NCBI GenBank assembly: GCA_045531285.1 | Contig: JAZSDT010000067.1 | Coordinates: 1 to 40,794 of the forward strand | Direction of reading: 5' to 3' | DNA: 40,794 nt | Source: RGIG6353 sp045531285 | GTDB lineage: Bacteria; Bacillota; Clostridia; Oscillospirales; SIG627 | Part shown: piece after piece, positions 18,390 to 29,352 of the stretch | How positions within the stretch are numbered: the first letter of the stretch is position 1 | How the letters are laid out: each line of letters starts with the position of its first letter | Notes under the pieces: model-generated | Databases searched by the model: none | What the model saw: the letters and a program-made list of their open reading frames with translations, nothing else | What the model was told of the DNA's origin: nothing | Position numbers and translations under genes: made by a program

Positions 18390-21300
18390 TTACGGCTCGG
18401 GAAGATAGTCCAAAAGTGTCTTTTGGGCTTTCCTTGCCGTCGATTTGTTATACGGATTTTTGCTTGGATCTTCCCTGGGATGAGTTAACAGCCACAGCAG
18501 CGCCTTGGTTTTTCTATCGTTCGTAGCATCGTCAATCGCATCCTTGTACTCATCCTTGGTGTACGAACCAACAGTCCCCTTGTCATTATCCTTGAGAGCT
18601 TGCTTAAAATCAACATAGACATCGGGATCAAGACCGTACTCATAACCTGCCCTAAGCTTAGCAGACTCTGTCTCCGTCATAATAGAGAGAAGCGCTTTAT
18701 ACTTTTCCTCGTCAGAAGCATTGGAAGAAGATATGGACTTATACCTCTGCAAGGATGATACAGTTGTCTTGCCTTCTTCGGGTGTAAGTGAGTCGAGTCC
18801 GAGTGCAAGATCGTATGCTTGGTCCTTGCTGACACCGTTGGATATTATCTCTACGTATCTGTCAAGTCCAACATAAGCTCTTGCTCTGAGCATATCAGTG
18901 AACTTCACCTTGTTTTTGATAGAGTCATACTTTTCAACAAATCCGTCCCACTTGGTATTGGTATAGGTTATACCCTTCGACTCAGCGTATTCTTTCATTG
19001 CCTCGTAATTAGCATATTCCTTAATTGAGGATAACATATCCGCTTTATCCTCTGCGGGAATAGAACTGAACCACTTTGAGTCGAAGATCTCTGACGAAAT
19101 ATCCTCTATAATGCCGCCACGTCTCTTTTGATATGCAGCTCTTTCATCTGCAGTAAGCGCATACTTTTGACCTCCGATCGCCACATTATAAGGAGCTGAC
19201 CTATCGGGGAAGAAATTGCTCTCTCCGCTTTCTTCGTATACCTTGCGGTAGTCCTCCGACACCTCATTGGGTGAGTAAACGTTTGCGTTACCGGGGTTAG
19301 CATAAGCATTGAGAATGTTAAGAAGCGTATTTGTGTATACCTTGTCTTCACCAAAGTTGTCGAGCTTCTCGGGAACGGTCTGTCTTGCTCCGGGAATGCC
19401 TGTAGCAAACTTTCTCCAAATTCGCGTAGCAGGGTTCTTGTCAGCATACGTGTCACGATAGTTTTTGTCAATCGCTTGCGCGGTCTGCCTTACCAAAGCA
19501 GGAGTAAAGCTTGTTATACTTGACTCGGCAAGCGACAGGAATAAAGTACCAATATCACTTGCGCCCTCTTCCTTATAGGTAAATGCGTCTACAAGGTTTC
19601 CTATAGTCTGTAATGCGGGAAGATCTGCAATAGCTCTCCAAGAACTGTCAATAGTATAACCTAACTTTTCCCACGCAGTCTCATCTTCGGCATTTGCTAA
19701 AGAAGCTCCCGTAGTAAGTAGAACGTCGAAGGGCTCAAGAAATGAGATATCGTAGAGCACATCACCTTTTTTCAGGTCGGTAGACTCTCCTTTGATAGCT
19801 CTTTCTATTGCACTAAAGTTGATTTGCATACCGCTTAATCCCTCTGCGGAATTGAGAGCAGCTACGTCCTTGTCCTCGTCCTCACTTGTATACTTAAGTA
19901 AGCCTTTAACCGCCAACCATACCGCAAGAGTTATCAAGCCTGTACCAGTGGTCGCGCGAGAAAGCGACAATGCCGCTTTTCTCTGTGCCTGCGTGTTAGT
20001 GCCTTTACTTGCCGCAAGTTGTCCTAAATGCCATATAAATTTAAGATATCCTGTCGGAGAAAACTCAATAGCTCTCATAACAATAGCACCGGGTACTTGA
20101 CGGTATTTTACTAAAAAGTCTCCAAGACCAAACTCATGCGTTTTGAAAAGAGTTCCTCGAGTTGAGCCTATTCCTGCCAAGTTAAATAAATCGTGAGCAA
20201 GGCCAAGAATATATTTTGAGATGATATTCTCGTCCTGGAACGTTCTATAACGAGCTTCGTCTTTTGCGATTTGCTTTGCCTCTTCCGCAGTCATATAGCC
20301 TTTTTCAACAAACGGCTGAAGAGAACGTTCTACTTCAGCGGTTACTGCGCCTTTCTTTGCAGCATCCGACGTTGATAAAGAGTATCCGAGAAGAGCCTCT
20401 GCCTTTGATAAAGTTCTTGCCATGGCGTTGTTGGAAGCCGCCTTGAATGATCTACCGCCGCGAATGTTCTCGTATTTTCCGCTCTCGTTGCTTCCCGACA
20501 CGTCAAAACCTACCTCAACTTGAGATTTTAGTTTAGCTTCTCTTGCTCCCTCTTTTCGAGTTTTGCTGATGGGTGACTCAAGACCCACGGTTCTACGTTT
20601 AGTCATTGTAGAGAGTATAAGGTCGGGTATAATTGCCGAATCATTTGCAAGAGTCTCAATAAAGTCAAAAGTATTATTGCTGACTCTGTTACGAAGGTCA
20701 GTACGGAGGTTCTGCAACTGTGCCAAAGTCTGGAGCTTACCTATTGTGCTGCCTAAGACTTTAAGCCTTTCGGAACGAGGTGCATTCTTGCCAACGCCTT
20801 TAAAGTCATCGGCTATACGCATCATCTGATCCAAAGCTACATCATAAAGGAACTTGACATCGTGAATCTCTTCGAGAGCTTTCTTTGCTCTTTTAGAATC
20901 CGTCTTTCTCGTTTCAGCTTGTCTCAAGATAACGCTCTTAAGTATTTCTGCATTAAGATCGAGTCTGCCATCGTTGATTTGCTGAATAACGCTTTCGTCG
21001 AATTCCTTGCCGCTATCCTCATAGAATCGTCTTGCTCTGTCAACGGTAGAATCATATACATACTGATTATATGCATCGATAAGTCTGTTGACAAGAGCTT
21101 TGTCTAAATCGTATATAACTGCGATTTCGTTCTCAAGCACGTTTTTCAAATACTCGTTGCCGTCTGCGCCGAGCTTCTTTGCCTCTCTTACTACATCGGC
21201 TATGTCTTTCTTCGCCATAGCTTCAAGGTTAATGTTTTTTTCCACCTCTACGTTATCGTGTAAAGTAAGGAGTCGGTCGATTACACTATCTACGGCATTC

Positions 21301-24300
21301 TCCAAGGCATCGGAAGATACGGGAGAATATGAATATTGCTTATTATCATTTAACGGTTTAGTAACGACTTTTCCGCTTCGGTAAGTAAGGACTTCCACTC
21401 CGTTTTCGTCGTCAAGTTGGTATCTAACAATTGGATCAAACCAGCCCTTACTTGTTCCTCGTTCAGAGTTGAATCTGTCGTTATATCCGAGCCTTTTATT
21501 GCCAGTTCCTTGGTACCGCTGTTCATTAACGAAATCAGTCTTATTGTATCGTCTGAATACTCCCGAAGTCTCTTGCTGTATTCCTCGCCCTTCAGCCTCA
21601 TATAATTCTCTCCTTTTTTCTTCAATAAGTGTCTCTTCATGAAGATCAATTTTGATTATTTTTGTTACGTTAGGGTTGTTAATAGAACCACTCGCGAAGA
21701 CAACGACGTCCTCTATGCCCGATGTGTCGTATTCATCATACGCGGGTATCATATATTCCCCGTCTTTGGTTTTCTCAAAGTGGTGCTTTAAGTTAACTGC
21801 ACTTGCATATTTAGAGGTAAAGTTCTTCCAATATCCTGCGCTTATTATATCGTTATCCCTAACCCAACCAAAATTATTATACTGCTCTCGCGTTAGATTT
21901 GCAAGTTCTTTATCACTTGAATAGGAAAACTGCTTGTTTTGAGTAGCAGAGCCGTCAAGCATAGACTTATCTTTCAAAAGTTTGACTATAGCCGCGACCG
22001 TTTTATACTCAGCAGAATTTGAATCAATTTGGGGGTTGACACCGGGCTTATTTTGTGGTATATTAGCCTTAACGGGAGAGGTAGAATAATTCTTTCTTGC
22101 TCCCGTTCCAATAACGGTACTGCTTTTTGTGGTACCGTTATTTTTTTCGTTATTCGTCACATTATATAAATATTTTTTATTTAAATCGGACGTTGGGATT
22201 CTTAACCACAGCTTCCATACGGTACCGTCCAACTCCTGCACGTATGCGTATCGCAATTCCCAATCATTTTTGCCGTAGTTGTCAAGCCAATCGTGTGGGT
22301 GTTGCGCAGGTTCGTATTTATGCGGTTTGGATGCCTTAACTATTTCGTCAAGGTGGAGCATATATTTTGCTCTTTGGCGGTCTAACGGGTATTCAAGATG
22401 TTGGTTAACGTGCCGCCTTTCCCCGTTAGCGTTTGTAAAGTACAGTCCTTTTTCGGGTATTATTATATCTTCCGCTTTGCCTTTTTTGTCATAGACCGTA
22501 AACGGCGTTCCACCAAGAGAACGTATATAGCCCTTAACCTCGTCAATAATTTTTTGAGGATCCTTACTCTTAAAATTGCGGTCGAGAATAACTCCCATGC
22601 CATACTTTATGCCGTTCTTGTCAACGACCTCACCATATGAATACTGCTTACCGTCATTGCTTGTCTCGGTTGATTTCAGTTTCTTGATCTTTTCAGCAAG
22701 CTCAGCACGTGTTATCTCACCTTTAGAGTACTGTGTCAAAAGCTCTGCATAAGCTTTTTCACTTTCTGTCTGCGGTTTTTTCTCCGTCTTTGCCTTTGCG
22801 CGCTTTGACGGAGTTTTTTCAATGATATTGGCAGCCTCGTCCGCTATGCCGTCGGTAGTCTTTGAGGGAGTTATCTGTGACAAAGTCTCTACAGTTTGCG
22901 AAGCGGCTTTAATAAGTTTCTGCTTTTCTGAATCGGAAAGAGCAAGGGCATTTACACCGTCAACGTATTTCACGAAAGCTCCCATAGGGCTTCTGTTATA
23001 CTTTGCAAAGCTCTGCAAGAACTGACCACCTCTTGTAGCGTGTTCTTGAACAATCTTTGCCCATTCAGAATAACGCTTATAGTCGGCTTCGTCACCCGTC
23101 TTGTGAGCTTGTTCCTGCAGTATAGACAGTATACCCATTGCCTCATCAAGATCAGTACCCGACCATCCGTCTGCGTTCTTGAGTCGGTTATATTCGCCGT
23201 CAATGTCAGACGAAAGTTTTTCTTTTGCTTGTTCGAGGCTCTTCTTTTCACTGATAACATCGTAGGTGAATTCGCTCTCTTGGAAGCCGTCCATATCCTT
23301 TTCAACGTCACCAAAGAAATTATCAAGGGTGTTTGTCCTTGCATCGGACACCTTCTTCACCGTGGGCTCCTCTGAGAGGTCTTTTTTTGCCTCTGTGGGG
23401 GCTTTTTTTGTTTCCTTGGTTTCGGTCTTGGGTTCGGATTTAGTCTCCTTGGCTACTGTTTTTTCAGCCTTGGTTTCCGTTGCTTTTGCTTCTACTTTGG
23501 GTTCTGCTTTCGCTTCGGGTTTTGCTTTTGGAGCGTTGCTCTCTGCGAGCGCTTTAGCATATATCTGCTTAGCTTTTTCAAGACGTACTCTTTCTTTGGC
23601 TTTATTGCTCATTTTGGAAAGGTGCTTGTCTATAAATCTGCTCAGTTTCTCAGCAAGAGATTTGTTTGTGCGGACAAGATCGTATATATCTTTTTCTCTG
23701 GGAAGAACATATTTTTCTACACCCTCCGCAACAAGTTCAAACCTTGCTCCTGCATCGTCAAGCTTTGTTATGGTGCTATAGTTGCCTTTTTTGCTGGCAA
23801 TAAGGGTATCTATATTCTTGCCGTCCCTCTTATACGAGTCCATAACGAAGTTTTCAAGGTCTTTGTATGCTTTCGTTCCCTCAAGAGTATGAGTAAATTC
23901 GTGAGCAAGTATAAGCGACTCAAGGTTCATACGGTTGCTGTTGGCATTAACAAATATCTCGTTGGTGGACTTGTCACGATATCCATGTACCTCGGGATTA
24001 GGGTTATCGAAGAATCGTATAGTTCTGTTTGCCGTTTCGCTTAAACGTTTCGCAGTAGCTATATTGGTTTCGGAAACGCCGTATCTGCGCCCGGTATCCT
24101 CAATAATTCTTGCTCTCTGCTCGGGAGTCTTTGCCGCCGACATATTCGCTTTTGTGTCTGTCGCTCTGCGCTGAAGCTTTTTAACCGTGCTATCTTTGCC
24201 AGAAGTTACTGCCGTAAATCCGTTTGTTCTCTTAAAAGCTTCACGTATTTTTTGTTCTGTTCTTGCGACGTCGAGCGCTTCTCTGCGAGCGGTAGCTATG

Positions 24301-26063
24301 CCCTCTATATTTGTCTTAAGAGAGCTCTTATCCACATCGGAGAATATCTCACCGATCATATAGTTAGAGGTCTTACCCGTAGTATTAAGGCGTTTCTGAG
24401 CAACGTCCGCGAGCTTGTTTCCCTCGTTTCGAGCAGTATCAATAATCACCTGCTGAAGATCAGCACCCTTCAGCTCTGCACCAACATTCTGCGTTCTTAT
24501 ATCGGAGCTTACCGTGCCCCCGGCTTCCATTAAACCTCCAAGCGCAGCACCGACAAGTGCCTCATACATTATGTCTTCAATCTGCGCAGGAGTGTATTCC
24601 TCGCCGAGAGCAAGCGTTCTAAATAGAGGCTCAAGGAACGCCTGCAGTCCTTCCTCTGCGCCCTCTCCGAATGCATTCCTGCCGAGCTTGGCTGAAACAC
24701 GAAGAAAAGCATTATCTATGGCTGCGATATTACGAACAAACGCAGAACCCTTTAACTTTCCGCCGAGCTTGCCAATACCACCGAGGAGATACTGCAATAC
24801 AGCTTCTGACGTGCCTACAAGTGTACCATAGGCTTTGGCTTGATACGGAGCATATCCCTGCGAGAGCGCCTCTTTTTCAGCACTCTTGCCCGACATACCG
24901 CCCATAAGTGCAGCACCCGTTGCCGCTCCGGCAGCAGGGTTTAAGAGCCCTACTGCGGTTGATACTAATATAGACGGTGCCATATATGTTGCTGCACCTA
25001 AAGCATCGTATGCGAATTTGCCAAATCCACCGAGATCTTCTCGGACGATCTGCCCAGCATATTGCTTTGCACTTGTGGGTGTCTCGTTGCCTGTAAGCAT
25101 ATCGGCAATATCAGTGCTCGCTTTTTCAAGAGATGTATCGACAGAAAACAAAACCCTTTGGAAAGGATTCTTAAACTGTTTAGCTATGGCTTCTGCCATT
25201 CTGCGGTTTAACGGATCCCGGATAAACGTCAAATACTTTTCTGCGCTGTCTTTACCCTGCGTATTGTAGAGGTAATTATAGATAGCTTTCTCGTTTTTTG
25301 TCATTTCCTTAAGCTCGTTACCTAATTCCATGTCCAAGTCAGGGTTGTACAAACCGCCGCTTGAGTCTCGCAACACATTAGGGTTGTTGATATACTCGTA
25401 TTTTAGGTCATTATAACCCTTCAAGCCCTCTCCTGGGACAAACTGAATCTGATCTCCGTTAGCAGTAGACTTATAGCCACTATTCAAACCAAAATCATTG
25501 GACTTCAAAAGAGAATTATAGTAATTATACTGCGCTCCGTAAAGCTTATTCTTCCACTCGTTAAGTACGTTCCAAGCTTCGTCCATTTTTGCCTTGGCTT
25601 CTTCAGTAGCCTTTTTATCAGCTTCGGACGAGCTTGTGCCACCGAGAATGCTATTTGACATATCCTTCTTATTCTGCGTAGATTGCGCCTTTTTGTAATT
25701 TTTCTCGGCTAATTTATATGCCTCTTCTAAGCTTGACACCTTACTTTCGAGTCCCCCAATAAGTCCGGGGGATACTCGATACTTCTCCATTTCGGGGAGG
25801 GTAGCCATTGTCTTTTTCTGCTGAAGATTTAGTTCGGGATAAAAATAAGACGGTGTAAAATTTGTTACACTTGCTTTTGAGTACGGAGACTTAAAAGCAG
25901 TAGCCTTGTGCAGATACTCAGAGGTAGCATAATACTTTTCCGCTTTTTCGGCGTCTTTCTTCAACGCTCGATACTCTGCATAACTAAGCTTTATCGGAGA
26001 CGTTGCGGCAAGGAAAGCCCGTCGGTCTTTTTTAGGTAGTTTTCTGTATTCTTCGTATGTCAT
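18390..26063 (-). CDS. giant polyvalent virion protein (2,557 residues)
   Basis: This is the largest gene, last in the late operon, with a GGAGG site. Regions: charged helical start; Gly/Ala-rich hydrophobic stretch near 350-430; metallopeptidase-like HEFTHTL near 720; Lys/Glu/Ala-rich linker at about 840-910; toxin/nuclease-like domains at about 1150-1570, with HPHDWLDNYGKNDWELRYAY near 1260 resembling phage Barnase/EndoU-type modules; long helical region; and a hydrophobic segment (GTGLITLAVWLAVKGLL) near 2030. Short KQYSYS-like motifs recur between modules. Its order fits a protein ejected with the DNA that forms a channel and carries enzymes. Confidence 0.8.
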   Translation of the reverse strand: MTYEEYRKLPKKDRRAFLAATSPIKLSYAEYRALKKDAEKAEKYYATSEYLHKATAFKSPYSKASVTNFTPSYFYPELNLQQKKTMATLPEMEKYRVSPGLIGGLESKVSSLEEAYKLAEKNYKKAQSTQNKKDMSNSILGGTSSSEADKKATEEAKAKMDEAWNVLNEWKNKLYGAQYNYYNSLLKSNDFGLNSGYKSTANGDQIQFVPGEGLKGYNDLKYEYINNPNVLRDSSGGLYNPDLDMELGNELKEMTKNEKAIYNYLYNTQGKDSAEKYLTFIRDPLNRRMAEAIAKQFKNPFQRVLFSVDTSLEKASTDIADMLTGNETPTSAKQYAGQIVREDLGGFGKFAYDALGAATYMAPSILVSTAVGLLNPAAGAATGAALMGGMSGKSAEKEALSQGYAPYQAKAYGTLVGTSEAVLQYLLGGIGKLGGKLKGSAFVRNIAAIDNAFLRVSAKLGRNAFGEGAEEGLQAFLEPLFRTLALGEEYTPAQIEDIMYEALVGAALGGLMEAGGTVSSDIRTQNVGAELKGADLQQVIIDTARNEGNKLADVAQKRLNTTGKTSNYMIGEIFSDVDKSSLKTNIEGIATARREALDVARTEQKIREAFKRTNGFTAVTSGKDSTVKKLQRRATDTKANMSAAKTPEQRARIIEDTGRRYGVSETNIATAKRLSETANRTIRFFDNPNPEVHGYRDKSTNEIFVNANSNRMNLESLILAHEFTHTLEGTKAYKDLENFVMDSYKRDGKNIDTLIASKKGNYSTITKLDDAGARFELVAEGVEKYVLPREKDIYDLVRTNKSLAEKLSRFIDKHLSKMSNKAKERVRLEKAKQIYAKALAESNAPKAKPEAKAEPKVEAKATETKAEKTVAKETKSEPKTETKETKKAPTEAKKDLSEEPTVKKVSDARTNTLDNFFGDVEKDMDGFQESEFTYDVISEKKSLEQAKEKLSSDIDGEYNRLKNADGWSGTDLDEAMGILSILQEQAHKTGDEADYKRYSEWAKIVQEHATRGGQFLQSFAKYNRSPMGAFVKYVDGVNALALSDSEKQKLIKAASQTVETLSQITPSKTTDGIADEAANIIEKTPSKRAKAKTEKKPQTESEKAYAELLTQYSKGEITRAELAEKIKKLKSTETSNDGKQYSYGEVVDKNGIKYGMGVILDRNFKSKDPQKIIDEVKGYIRSLGGTPFTVYDKKGKAEDIIIPEKGLYFTNANGERRHVNQHLEYPLDRQRAKYMLHLDEIVKASKPHKYEPAQHPHDWLDNYGKNDWELRYAYVQELDGTVWKLWLRIPTSDLNKKYLYNVTNNEKNNGTTKSSTVIGTGARKNYSTSPVKANIPQNKPGVNPQIDSNSAEYKTVAAIVKLLKDKSMLDGSATQNKQFSYSSDKELANLTREQYNNFGWVRDNDIISAGYWKNFTSKYASAVNLKHHFEKTKDGEYMIPAYDEYDTSGIEDVVVFASGSINNPNVTKIIKIDLHEETLIEEKRRELYEAEGRGIQQETSGVFRRYNKTDFVNEQRYQGTGNKRLGYNDRFNSERGTSKGWFDPIVRYQLDDENGVEVLTYRSGKVVTKPLNDNKQYSYSPVSSDALENAVDSVIDRLLTLHDNVEVEKNINLEAMAKKDIADVVREAKKLGADGNEYLKNVLENEIAVIYDLDKALVNRLIDAYNQYVYDSTVDRARRFYEDSGKEFDESVIQQINDGRLDLNAEILKSVILRQAETRKTDSKRAKKALEEIHDVKFLYDVALDQMMRIADDFKGVGKNAPRSERLKVLGSTIGKLQTLAQLQNLRTDLRNRVSNNTFDFIETLANDSAIIPDLILSTMTKRRTVGLESPISKTRKEGAREAKLKSQVEVGFDVSGSNESGKYENIRGGRSFKAASNNAMARTLSKAEALLGYSLSTSDAAKKGAVTAEVERSLQPFVEKGYMTAEEAKQIAKDEARYRTFQDENIISKYILGLAHDLFNLAGIGSTRGTLFKTHEFGLGDFLVKYRQVPGAIVMRAIEFSPTGYLKFIWHLGQLAASKGTNTQAQRKAALSLSRATTGTGLITLAVWLAVKGLLKYTSEDEDKDVAALNSAEGLSGMQINFSAIERAIKGESTDLKKGDVLYDISFLEPFDVLLTTGASLANAEDETAWEKLGYTIDSSWRAIADLPALQTIGNLVDAFTYKEEGASDIGTLFLSLAESSITSFTPALVRQTAQAIDKNYRDTYADKNPATRIWRKFATGIPGARQTVPEKLDNFGEDKVYTNTLLNILNAYANPGNANVYSPNEVSEDYRKVYEESGESNFFPDRSAPYNVAIGGQKYALTADERAAYQKRRGGIIEDISSEIFDSKWFSSIPAEDKADMLSSIKEYANYEAMKEYAESKGITYTNTKWDGFVEKYDSIKNKVKFTDMLRARAYVGLDRYVEIISNGVSKDQAYDLALGLDSLTPEEGKTTVSSLQRYKSISSSNASDEEKYKALLSIMTETESAKLRAGYEYGLDPDVYVDFKQALKDNDKGTVGSYTKDEYKDAIDDATNDRKTKALLWLLTHPREDPSKNPYNKSTARKAQKTLLDYLPEP

Positions 26064-26081
26064 TAAAAGCCTCCTTGGATA

Positions 26082-27341
26082 TTATCCCGCATACCCGCCT
26101 AAATAATAATTGAATACGATATCGTAAAGATAGTCGGCATATGTTTTAAAATCCAATGCCATGGAATTACCACCCTGCTTTTCTTTCAGCCACTCTCTGT
26201 GTTCCATTACCTGGGGATTTTTTATGCCGATTTTTTTTAAATAGCTTATAGCTTGTTTGTGATTTGTTATGCTTTCTTCGTTGCCGAGCAAGTCGGGCTC
26301 TTTAATGTGGATGCCCCAAGCCTTAAGCTCGTCCTCACTATAAGCATTAGAAAGAATAGCGTAGTCTCTCGCATCGACGAGGCCACCGTTTTCATAAGCC
26401 TTACTTATTATGTCTTCGATTATACTTTTTCCCACGTCGCTGCCTGAAATCAAAGCCCCTTCGCCTAAAGTAGTTCCATCGGACGTATTAGAAAGGTTTG
26501 CGAGATACTCTGCATCGGGTGTTATGCCAAGCTTTTTGAGAAGTGTAAAGTCTCCGTACTGCGAAGCAGCTATAGCTTTTTCTAACGCCTCGGCTCTTTC
26601 GGCAGTATTCTGATTGATCTCGTCAAGATACTGTCCGTAGCCAAAATTACGGTCGGCGTTGTACTGATCAAGTTCCGTAAGATGCTTATTGTACTCAGCT
26701 TCATCAAGAGCGTTAAGAACGTTAATATTGGCACGTGTGTTTTCGATATCATTCATATACTGGTTATATGCCAGCTGATAAAGCTCGGGAATCTTATCTG
26801 CCATTTGTGATGCGTAATAATTTCCCGCCTGCGCCCCCGCAGTTGCCGCATACGTCGAAGGGACACCGCCGCTCATTGCCGCTGCCTGCCCGATAGCATC
26901 TTCTGTTGCTCTCTGTCCTTCTCGAGTATACTGTTTCTTATAAGAAGAGTAGAGCTGGTCGTTTTCGGGGTTATATGAAAACTTTTCTTTGTTAAGCAGC
27001 TCATTGACCTTGTCTTTTATTGTATTGCCGTATGTGCTTGAATATATGGGCCTTTCCACGCCGTTGTTGTATCCTATTGGTGACGGTGCTTCGAGATAGA
27101 ACCCGCTTCCGTCAACCCCTCCTTGATAATTGCCATAAGAGGAACGGACTTTATTAGCGCCCTCGTTTGCCAGCGCGCGCGCCTCATCGGTAGGCGCATT
27201 GACATAGTCTTTCTTATAGTTAAGCAAACTCATTCCCGCTGCGGGAGTTTTCTTTGCAAGCTGAAGATCCGCTTCTGAGAACGAGTTGAAAAGTCCTGCT
27301 TCTTCAGCCGCTTTCTTAAACTGATCGTAGGTAAAATTCAA
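26082..27341 (-). CDS. internal virion / ejection-type protein
   Basis: The 419-residue product starts with TTG (AGGAGG nine bases upstream). It has an Ala/Gln/Tyr-rich helical core, YKKQYTREGQRATEDAIGQA and STYAATAGAQAGNYYASQMA, then KIPELYQLAYNQYM. This pattern recurs in phages of gut Clostridia next to giant proteins. Its place between the stabilisation protein and the 2,557-residue protein, and its helical, low-complexity nature, suggest an ejection or internal core protein. Confidence 0.65.
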   Translation of the reverse strand: MNFTYDQFKKAAEEAGLFNSFSEADLQLAKKTPAAGMSLLNYKKDYVNAPTDEARALANEGANKVRSSYGNYQGGVDGSGFYLEAPSPIGYNNGVERPIYSSTYGNTIKDKVNELLNKEKFSYNPENDQLYSSYKKQYTREGQRATEDAIGQAAAMSGGVPSTYAATAGAQAGNYYASQMADKIPELYQLAYNQYMNDIENTRANINVLNALDEAEYNKHLTELDQYNADRNFGYGQYLDEINQNTAERAEALEKAIAASQYGDFTLLKKLGITPDAEYLANLSNTSDGTTLGEGALISGSDVGKSIIEDIISKAYENGGLVDARDYAILSNAYSEDELKAWGIHIKEPDLLGNEESITNHKQAISYLKKIGIKNPQVMEHREWLKEKQGGNSMALDFKTYADYLYDIVFNYYLGGYAG

Positions 27342-27355
27342 TTTGTTGTTCCTCC

Positions 27356-28948
27356 TTACATTTCACTACCGTAATAGTATTCTCTCGACATTGAGTACAG
27401 TTTCCACTCACCGATACCAATTATTCGTACTCGGTAATGGTCGTTTCTGCGGGGTATGATCGGCAGATAATAGCTGCGCTTACGCTCGGCTACAAGTGTG
27501 TGTACGTCCTGCCACGCGTCCTCGCTATCGAACTTAATCTGTACCGTTATACTTGCGCCCTCATCTGCAGAAAGCCGTAGCTGAAGCTTGCTCAAGCCTT
27601 TCTTGTTCGGTGAACCTTCAATAAAGTCTCCGAATTCCGCTATAGACGATACCGCGCTTTCCTGCGTTCCGGTAATGTTTCGAGAATTACCTTCCGCCCA
27701 TATGGTTCCGTTATTTTCAAGATACCATAAATTTTTCTCCCACGCTAACCCGAGTGCACAAAAATTATCTTCTTTATGCCACAAATTAATTCGCGTGTCA
27801 TATACGAAAAGATGAAACGCACCGTATGTATCTTCCATTGATACATAGTACTTTACTCCGTCGCTACCGCCTACGGCATTTTTATAACGCTCCATACCAA
27901 AAGGAGCCGATACATTCTGCGGTATTCCTCCGGTATATGCCACTATGCCGACTCGGGATAAATAGAACAAAGTCTCACCCGCTATAGCAAGGCTCTTGTC
28001 GCTGCCCTCATCAACTCCGAGAGAAGCACTCGCAAGAACTTGAAAGTCCGAGGCCTTAGAACCGTAGACTTTGTATATCATATCCTGCTTGAAAAATAAG
28101 GGATATCCGAGATATGCAGTGCATCCCGTAAAATCACCGGAGCTGAGCACAGGCGTTGACCAGGAGTCCGTTGCTATGCCGTCAAACACCGCAAAGTTGA
28201 ATATATCCCCAAGCTTTGAGCAAAAGATCTCATCGCCCTTGCATCCCCACAAACGGTTTTCATTAGCGCAGATATAGTCCATATCGGGGACCTTTCTCGA
28301 CAGTTTTATTGCAGTTTCCGAATCCCCTGCTGTAGCTATCGTAAAAGAGTTTTCGTAGAACCGCAGATATGTATATCCTGCAGTGTATTGAATCTCGCGC
28401 ACAACAATAGTTTTATTGTTTTCGGGATGCTTTGTACAGCCCTCGATAGTAATACCGTCCCCGGCTTTAAACAAAGCCGTAAGATCATATGCGACTCTTA
28501 TGGTATTAGCAGCGGCGGTTTCCCCGGCATAAGTGCCGTTCATTATTGCCGCAGCACCGTTCCAGGACGCCTCAAGGCTTCCAAATTCGCCCGTATTGCG
28601 GTTATAATACTTCTTATCGGGGAATATAACTATATAAGCTCCGCAAGCGGCAAATCGTTTCTTTGAGTCCGTTACAGAGCCTTTGAGAATGCCATCGGCG
28701 TAGAATCCGGTCCCGTCTACATAGTAGAGCCCGTCATTACCGAATATACCGTTGGGTTTAGACAAAGTCTTTATCTTATATCTCGGTTTTCGGGGGGAAA
28801 GAATCGGATAATAGTCAGAGGTGATATTCTGCATATCATATAATTCACCGTCCCCCGCTGCCAATGTGTGGTTGTATCCACCGAACAACGTTTGTACTGA
28901 TTTGGTGATTCCATCAGAATGCACCATATTAGGCAGTCCGTGCGCCAT
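27356..28948 (-). CDS. DNA stabilisation / head-closure beta-propeller-like protein
   Basis: The 530-residue product has many short strands with recurring turns (ELYDMQNITSDYYPILSPRK, YYVDGTGFYAD, AGETLFYLSRVGIVAYTGG, VRIIGIGEWKLYSM). The N-terminal ELYDM..I.SDYYP.L.PRK pattern recurs in podoviruses of Firmicutes. This is consistent with a P22 gp10/T7 gp12-like tail tube or stabilisation protein that closes the head after packaging. GGAGTG precedes the ATG. Confidence 0.65.
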   Translation of the reverse strand: MAHGLPNMVHSDGITKSVQTLFGGYNHTLAAGDGELYDMQNITSDYYPILSPRKPRYKIKTLSKPNGIFGNDGLYYVDGTGFYADGILKGSVTDSKKRFAACGAYIVIFPDKKYYNRNTGEFGSLEASWNGAAAIMNGTYAGETAAANTIRVAYDLTALFKAGDGITIEGCTKHPENNKTIVVREIQYTAGYTYLRFYENSFTIATAGDSETAIKLSRKVPDMDYICANENRLWGCKGDEIFCSKLGDIFNFAVFDGIATDSWSTPVLSSGDFTGCTAYLGYPLFFKQDMIYKVYGSKASDFQVLASASLGVDEGSDKSLAIAGETLFYLSRVGIVAYTGGIPQNVSAPFGMERYKNAVGGSDGVKYYVSMEDTYGAFHLFVYDTRINLWHKEDNFCALGLAWEKNLWYLENNGTIWAEGNSRNITGTQESAVSSIAEFGDFIEGSPNKKGLSKLQLRLSADEGASITVQIKFDSEDAWQDVHTLVAERKRSYYLPIIPRRNDHYRVRIIGIGEWKLYSMSREYYYGSEM

Positions 28949-28952
28949 ATTT

Positions 28953-29342
28953 TCACTCCTCTATATCTATAATCCCGCTCATTGATATTATCTCAGAGGC
29001 CGAAAATTGCCCCTCTGTAAGCTTTAAGTCAGAGAGCTTGAGCGTAATGCCCTCTATATCTTCGACCTCTACAGCAAGAAGCTTTTCGCGCTCTATAACA
29101 TAATCGAGCTTGTCCGTCGTTGATGCGAACGAGGGAACACCGTTATTAATTATGGGCTCTCCGTTCTCACCCTTCTGCCCGTACAAGCGGAGAAGCTTTT
29201 GTTCTTCGGTGCAAAAGCTTTCCATATAGAAGCTCATTTGCTTTGCCAGCTTAGCGATCTTTAGCGCGTCCGCAGCAGAGCATTTAGCTCTGCACACGGA
29301 ACACACACCTTCAAAGGCTTCAATTATTTTTTTTAGTTTCAT
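28953..29342 (-). CDS. hypothetical structural-region protein (DUF1617-like, tentative)
   Basis: The 129-residue product has Cys-rich start CSVCRAKCSAADALKIAKLA, then FCTEEQKLLRLYGQKGENGE and IEGITLKLSDLKLTEGQ. The middle and end recall the small DUF1617-type tail-region protein. It lies between the fibre gene and the stabilisation protein. Function is unknown; a baseplate or assembly role is possible. Confidence 0.5.
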   Translation of the reverse strand: MKLKKIIEAFEGVCSVCRAKCSAADALKIAKLAKQMSFYMESFCTEEQKLLRLYGQKGENGEPIINNGVPSFASTTDKLDYVIEREKLLAVEVEDIEGITLKLSDLKLTEGQFSASEIISMSGIIDIEE

Positions 29343-29352
29343 ATGATACTCC

